Below are positions 60,245 through 64,000 of a stretch of 64,000 bases of DNA, piece by piece. Every line of letters starts with the position of its first letter. Position 1 is the first letter of the stretch. The stretch spans positions 47,010 through 111,009 of the forward strand of contig NZ_CP060438.1 of assembly GCF_003590145.2 (NCBI RefSeq), written 5' to 3'. A program made the translations under genes and the position numbers. This stretch comes from Pseudooceanicola algae (GTDB lineage Bacteria > Pseudomonadota > Alphaproteobacteria > Rhodobacterales > Rhodobacteraceae). The notes below the pieces were generated by a model. The model had not been told where the DNA came from. It worked only from the letters and a program-made list of their open reading frames with translations, and ran no database searches.

Positions 60245-63124
60245 TCAGCTCTCCTCTTTCTGTTTGGCAATGACGACACGGCGCGAGGGATCGTAATCCA
60301 TCGGCTCCTCGTTCACGTCCTCGCCGCTGTGCCGGGCGATCCGCGACAGGCTGTACAGCATCAGCATCACCGCGCCCAGAACCGTCAGGAAGACGCCAAG
60401 GTCAAAGGCCATGGCCGTCGCCAGTTCGAATTCCTCGATCGGCGGGATATGGACATAGCCGAAGGCGCTGGTCAGGAAGGGACGGCCCGCCAGCCAGGCG
60501 CCCGATCCGGCAAGGCCCGCGATCACCACGCCGCTGCCGATCAGCGCATGGTATTCGATCCGCCGCCGCGCCTGGGTCCAGGCAAAGCCCGAAGCCATGT
60601 ATTGCATCAGCAGCGCGATCGACACCACCAGCCCGGCAACAAAGCCGCCGCCCGGTTCGTTATGCCCCCGCAGGAAGATATAGACACCGACCATCAGCGC
60701 CACCGGCATGATCAGCCGGGTCACCACGACCATCATCAGCGGGTGCCTGTCGCGCGACAGGTTGTCGGAAAAATCGCTGTTCTTCAGACGCCGGCCGACG
60801 GGACCGGACAACAGCGCCTCCAGCACCGCGTAGATGATCAGACCGGCGATCCCCAGAACGATGATTTCGCCATAGGTGTCATAGCCCCGGAAATCGACCA
60901 GGATCACGTTGACGACGTTCTTGCCCCCGCCCCCGGCGTAGGAATTATCCAGGAAATACTGCGAGATCGAGCTGAAGTCGCGCCGCATGAAGGCCAGGCT
61001 CAGCACTGCGACGGCGGCCCCGGCGGCGATGGCGATGGCCGCGTCGATCACATGGCGACGGCGGCTGCCTTCGCGCGGGCTTTCCTTGGGCAGATAGTGC
61101 AGCGCCAGCAGCAGCAGCAGGATCGTCACCGTCTCGACCGAAATCTGGGTCAGCGCCAGATCCGGGGCCGAAAGGTAGATGAAGCTGGCCGAGATCATCA
61201 GACCGATGACGCTGATGATGATCAGCGACAGGAAACGGTTGCGATGCAGCAGCACGACCGAAATCGCGGCGACCACCAGCATCAGCCAGCCGATGGCGAT
61301 GACCGGCGGCACCGGCAGCATCGGACGGTCCGGCGGGCTGATGAAGCCACTGCGCCAGGCCATGGCCCCCAGCAGGATCGTCGCCCCGACGAAGAGCGCG
61401 AGATAGCGGCTCATGCTGCCGTTGTGGGTCAGTTCGGTAAAGCGGGTGAAGCGCCCGACCGAACCATCGATCAGCCCGTCGAAGATCACCTTGGCATCGG
61501 GATGCGGCAGGCGTTTCCACAGCCGCGTCACCAGCCCGTAACGCCAGACAATCAGCAGACCGCCAATCGTGGCCAGGGCGCTCATGTACAGGGCCGGGGT
61601 CAGACCGTGCCAGATCTTCAGCTCGATATGCAGCGCTTCGAGGCTGCCGCCGACGACCGCGCTGCCGGCGATCTTGACCAGCGGCTCCGCGATCAGCGCC
61701 GGCATCAGGCCGATCAGCAGGACCAGCCCGACCAGCAGCGCGGGCGCCGCCCACATGCCAAAGGGCGGGTCATGCGGTTTGGCCGGATAGTCGTCGCGCA
61801 CCGGACCGAAGAAGGTCCCGAAGAGGAAGCGGAAGGAATAGCCGACCGACAGCAGCGCGCCGAGGGTCGCCAGCACCGGCACCAACCAGTGATTACTGGC
61901 CCAGGTGGTATGCGCGGCCTCTTCCAGCATCATTTCCTTGGACAGGAAGCCGTTGAACAGCGGGATCCCCGCCATCGACAGGGTGGCGATCACCGCGATG
62001 ATTGCCGTGACCGGCATCAGCCGGGCCAGCCCGCCAAGGCGGTTGATGTCGCGGGTATGCGCCTCGTGATCGACGATCCCGGCGGACATGAACAGCGCCG
62101 CCTTGAAGGTCAGGTGGTTGATGATGTGGAATACTGCCGCCACGGCCGCGACCGGCGTGCCAAAGCCCAGCAACATCGTCAGCAGGCCCAGATGGCTGAC
62201 CGTGGAATAGGCCAGGATCGCTTTCAGATCGGTCTTGAACAGCGCGATGAAGGCGCCCGCCAGCATGGTGATCATACCGACCGAGGCGACGATATAGAAC
62301 CAGGCTTCGGACCCCGCCAGCACCGGCCACATGCGGGCCATCAGGAACACGCCGGCTTTCACCATCGTGGCCGAATGCAGATAGGCCGATACCGGCGTCG
62401 GCGCGGCCATGGCGCGCGGCAACCAGAAGTGGAAGGGAAATTGCGCCGACTTGGTGAAGGCGCCCAGCAGGATCAGGATCAGCGCCGGCAGATACAGCGG
62501 CGAGGCCTGCACAAGGTCGCTCTGCTCAAGGATCACCGACAGGTCGTAGCTGCCCGCGATCTGGCCCAGGATCAGCATGCCCGCGATCATCGCCAGCCCC
62601 CCTGCCCCGGTCACCGTCAGCGCCATGCGCGCGCCCTGCCGCCCGTCGGGCAGATGCGACCAAAAGCCGATCAGAAGGAAAGACGACAGGCTGGTCATCT
62701 CCCAGAAAATGAGCAAAAGCAAGATGTTGTCGGACAGGACAATGCCCAGCATCGCGCCCTGGAACAGCAGCAGGAAGGTAAAGAACTGACCCATGGGATC
62801 GTCGCCGGACAGGTAGAACCGGGCATAAAGCGCGATCAGCAGACCCATCCCGAGGATCATCAACGCGAACAGCAGGCCAAGCCCGTCCAGCATCAAGCTG
62901 AAGGACAAGCCGATCTGCGGCAGCCAGGACAGCTCGGCCGTCAGGACCTCTCCGCGCATCACGCCGGGGGCGAGCACCAGCAGGATTGCCAGGGCGATGG
63001 CCATCGGGACGGCCGCGAAAAAGGCACAGGCGTTGCGGCCCGCGCGGATCATCACCCCCGGCACCAGCGCTCCGAGGAACGGCATCATCGCCATCGCGAT
63101 CAAAAGGCCGCCGTTGTTTTCCAT
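60245..63124 (-). CDS. mrpA: Fused Na+/H+ antiporter subunits A and B (MrpAB/PhaAB)
   Basis: A 959-residue protein. Residues ~1-770 are MrpA, NuoL-like, with LLLIFWEMTSLSSFLLIGFWSH (~110-131), FTKSAQFPFHFWLPRAMAAPTPVSAYLHSATMVKAG (~210-245) and the C-terminal MrpA region. Residues ~775-935 carry the MrpB domain (RHPLMMVVVTRLIMPVALMVGVYIFLRGHNEPGGGFVAGL). This A-B fusion is usual in alphaproteobacteria. AAGGAA precedes the ATG at 63124. It is the first gene of the mrp operon, which exchanges Na+ (or K+) for protons. Confidence 0.94.
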   Translation of the reverse strand: MENNGGLLIAMAMMPFLGALVPGVMIRAGRNACAFFAAVPMAIALAILLVLAPGVMRGEVLTAELSWLPQIGLSFSLMLDGLGLLFALMILGMGLLIALYARFYLSGDDPMGQFFTFLLLFQGAMLGIVLSDNILLLLIFWEMTSLSSFLLIGFWSHLPDGRQGARMALTVTGAGGLAMIAGMLILGQIAGSYDLSVILEQSDLVQASPLYLPALILILLGAFTKSAQFPFHFWLPRAMAAPTPVSAYLHSATMVKAGVFLMARMWPVLAGSEAWFYIVASVGMITMLAGAFIALFKTDLKAILAYSTVSHLGLLTMLLGFGTPVAAVAAVFHIINHLTFKAALFMSAGIVDHEAHTRDINRLGGLARLMPVTAIIAVIATLSMAGIPLFNGFLSKEMMLEEAAHTTWASNHWLVPVLATLGALLSVGYSFRFLFGTFFGPVRDDYPAKPHDPPFGMWAAPALLVGLVLLIGLMPALIAEPLVKIAGSAVVGGSLEALHIELKIWHGLTPALYMSALATIGGLLIVWRYGLVTRLWKRLPHPDAKVIFDGLIDGSVGRFTRFTELTHNGSMSRYLALFVGATILLGAMAWRSGFISPPDRPMLPVPPVIAIGWLMLVVAAISVVLLHRNRFLSLIIISVIGLMISASFIYLSAPDLALTQISVETVTILLLLLALHYLPKESPREGSRRRHVIDAAIAIAAGAAVAVLSLAFMRRDFSSISQYFLDNSYAGGGGKNVVNVILVDFRGYDTYGEIIVLGIAGLIIYAVLEALLSGPVGRRLKNSDFSDNLSRDRHPLMMVVVTRLIMPVALMVGVYIFLRGHNEPGGGFVAGLVVSIALLMQYMASGFAWTQARRRIEYHALIGSGVVIAGLAGSGAWLAGRPFLTSAFGYVHIPPIEEFELATAMAFDLGVFLTVLGAVMLMLYSLSRIARHSGEDVNEEPMDYDPSRRVVIAKQKEES

Positions 63125-63481
63125 GTCCCGTTCCTTGTCTTCTGGCGCAGCGTTCCGGCCAGAAGGCGCGGCCGACGCCATCTATGGCCGCTGCAACTTA
63201 AAGAAAATTTTTCCGGATCGCCAACAGGTCGCGGGCATTCTGACAAAGTTTTTATTTGTCGCTGGTCACCACCATGGCAGTTCCCGGCACCGGGCGGCAT
63301 GCGTCCCGATATACAGGACAGCCGGGCGCCTTCGGGCGGGCGCAACCGGGCGCTTTCCCGGCGGGCCGTTGGCACCGCTGCGGGGGAACGGTATCCTTGG
63401 CACGGATCATGCGAATCCCCGGCGCGGCGGACCATGCCGCGCCCGCCGCCTTGCGACCCCAGACCACAGGAGGAGCCCCCA
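63125..63481. other. Divergent intergenic region upstream of mrp and the DHDPS-like gene
   Basis: This 357-bp gap must hold promoters for both directions. An AT-rich patch contains the inverted repeat GACAAA-7-TTTGTC (63242-63260), and another AT run lies near 63197-63215. No strong promoter hexamers, EcfG motif or gene were recognised. Confidence 0.45.
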
Positions 63482-64000
63482 TTGCCCCACGATCTCGACC
63501 AGGCCCTGAAGGGCATTTCCGGTATCCTCGTCACGCCTTATGACGACGCGGGCGACCTCGCGCCCGCCAGGCTGGTGCCGATCATCGACCGGGCCATCAC
63601 CGCCGGGGTCCACATGCCGGTGGTGAACGGAAATACCGGTGAGTTCTATGCGCTGACCACCGAGGAAGCCTGCACCATGGCGCAGGAGGTTGCCGGGATG
63701 ATTGCCGGACGCGCGCCCATGCTGGCCGGGATCGGGCGCGGCATCCGTGATGCCTGCCGCCTCGCACGGGTTTCGGCGGACGCCGGGGCCAGTGCGCTGA
63801 TGATCCACCAACCGCCCGATCCCTTCGTGTCGCCGCGCGGCACGGTGGATTACATCAAGGCCATCGCACAGGCATCAGGCGGGCTGCCGATGATGCTTTA
63901 CCTGCGCAACGATGCCATCGGGACGCAAGCCATTGCCGACCTCTGCGCCGTGCCCGGCGTCAAGGGGGTCAAATGGGCCACGCCCAACCCGCTGAAACTC
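63482..64000 (+). CDS. DHDPS/KDG-aldolase family protein, start only (3' end outside window)
   Basis: The first 173 residues of a class I (Schiff-base) lyase of the DHDPS family. GNTGEFYALTTEE (~49-61) is the substrate loop, MMLYLRND (~137-144) contains the conserved Tyr, and GVKGVKWATPN (~157-167) the Lys. The TTG at 63482 has AGGAGGAG at good spacing. Sequence is closest in character to 5-dehydro-4-deoxyglucarate dehydratase or related sugar-acid lyases, which would fit the nearby kduID, but without the C-terminus this is uncertain. It is not a copy of the hydroxyproline-cluster homologue at 24123. Confidence 0.8.
   Translation, partial: MPHDLDQALKGISGILVTPYDDAGDLAPARLVPIIDRAITAGVHMPVVNGNTGEFYALTTEEACTMAQEVAGMIAGRAPMLAGIGRGIRDACRLARVSADAGASALMIHQPPDPFVSPRGTVDYIKAIAQASGGLPMMLYLRNDAIGTQAIADLCAVPGVKGVKWATPNPLKL

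Overview
The window is GC-rich (roughly 64%) and densely packed, with ATGA/GTGA/TAATG stop-start overlaps throughout. Gene content points to an alphaproteobacterium of the Rhodobacterales (Paracoccus/Roseobacter-like): a Zur/ZnuABC zinc regulon, EcfG-type general stress promoters (GGAAC-N16-xGTT), a fused MrpA-MrpB antiporter subunit, DUF1403 next to ScpB, and hydroxyproline catabolism with aconitase X. No rRNA, tRNA, CRISPR, insertion sequence, prophage or replication origin was recognised.

Region 1 (1-12.4 kb): a partial TVP38-flavoprotein fusion and a TetR regulator, then zinc homeostasis. zur-znuC-znuB and znuA diverge from a shared Zur-like palindrome. A second, perfect palindrome precedes a ten-gene co-directional operon: CobW GTPase, a 54-aa ORF, a second CobW GTPase, DUF1826, a small unknown, a ZrgA-like His-rich protein, an FtsX-type ABC pair and two DUF3299 proteins. 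Region 2 (12.4-20.7 kb): a general-stress island in which six promoters fit GGAAC-N16-(C/G/T)GTT. They drive a phasin-like protein, an SDR plus CYP152 P450, an aldehyde dehydrogenase, a Pro-rich 66-aa protein, a YihY/BrkB membrane protein and a three-gene DUF883-like/holin-like/DUF3618 envelope operon.

Region 3 (20.8-31.7 kb): hydroxyproline use. It holds two proline-racemase-family enzymes, a FAD oxidase, a DHDPS-family deaminase, fused aconitase X, an XRE-cupin regulator, a pyrroline-carboxylate-type reductase and a polar amino acid ABC importer. Region 4 (32-38.8 kb): a DeoR-type regulator, an Rbs-type sugar ABC importer, an AraD-like epimerase and an AraB-like kinase, without an isomerase. 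Region 5 (38.8-45.9 kb): a DadA-like oxidase with RidA, and an RND efflux pair with a divergent TetR gene.

Region 6 (45.9-53.6 kb) is the least understood part and the best candidate for an undescribed system. A CofD/YvcK-like protein is divergent from a tightly overlapping set of a PhoU-APH kinase fusion, an ATP-grasp enzyme, an HprK-like kinase, a histidine phosphatase, a PPP-type phosphatase and an amphi-Trp protein. This matches the uncharacterised 'GAK' neighbourhood known only from genome context. Region 7 (53.6-64 kb): DUF1403 and ScpB, kduI-kduD for uronate catabolism, a complete mrpAB-C-D-E-F-G Na+/H+ antiporter operon on the minus strand, and the start of another DHDPS-family gene that runs off the end.
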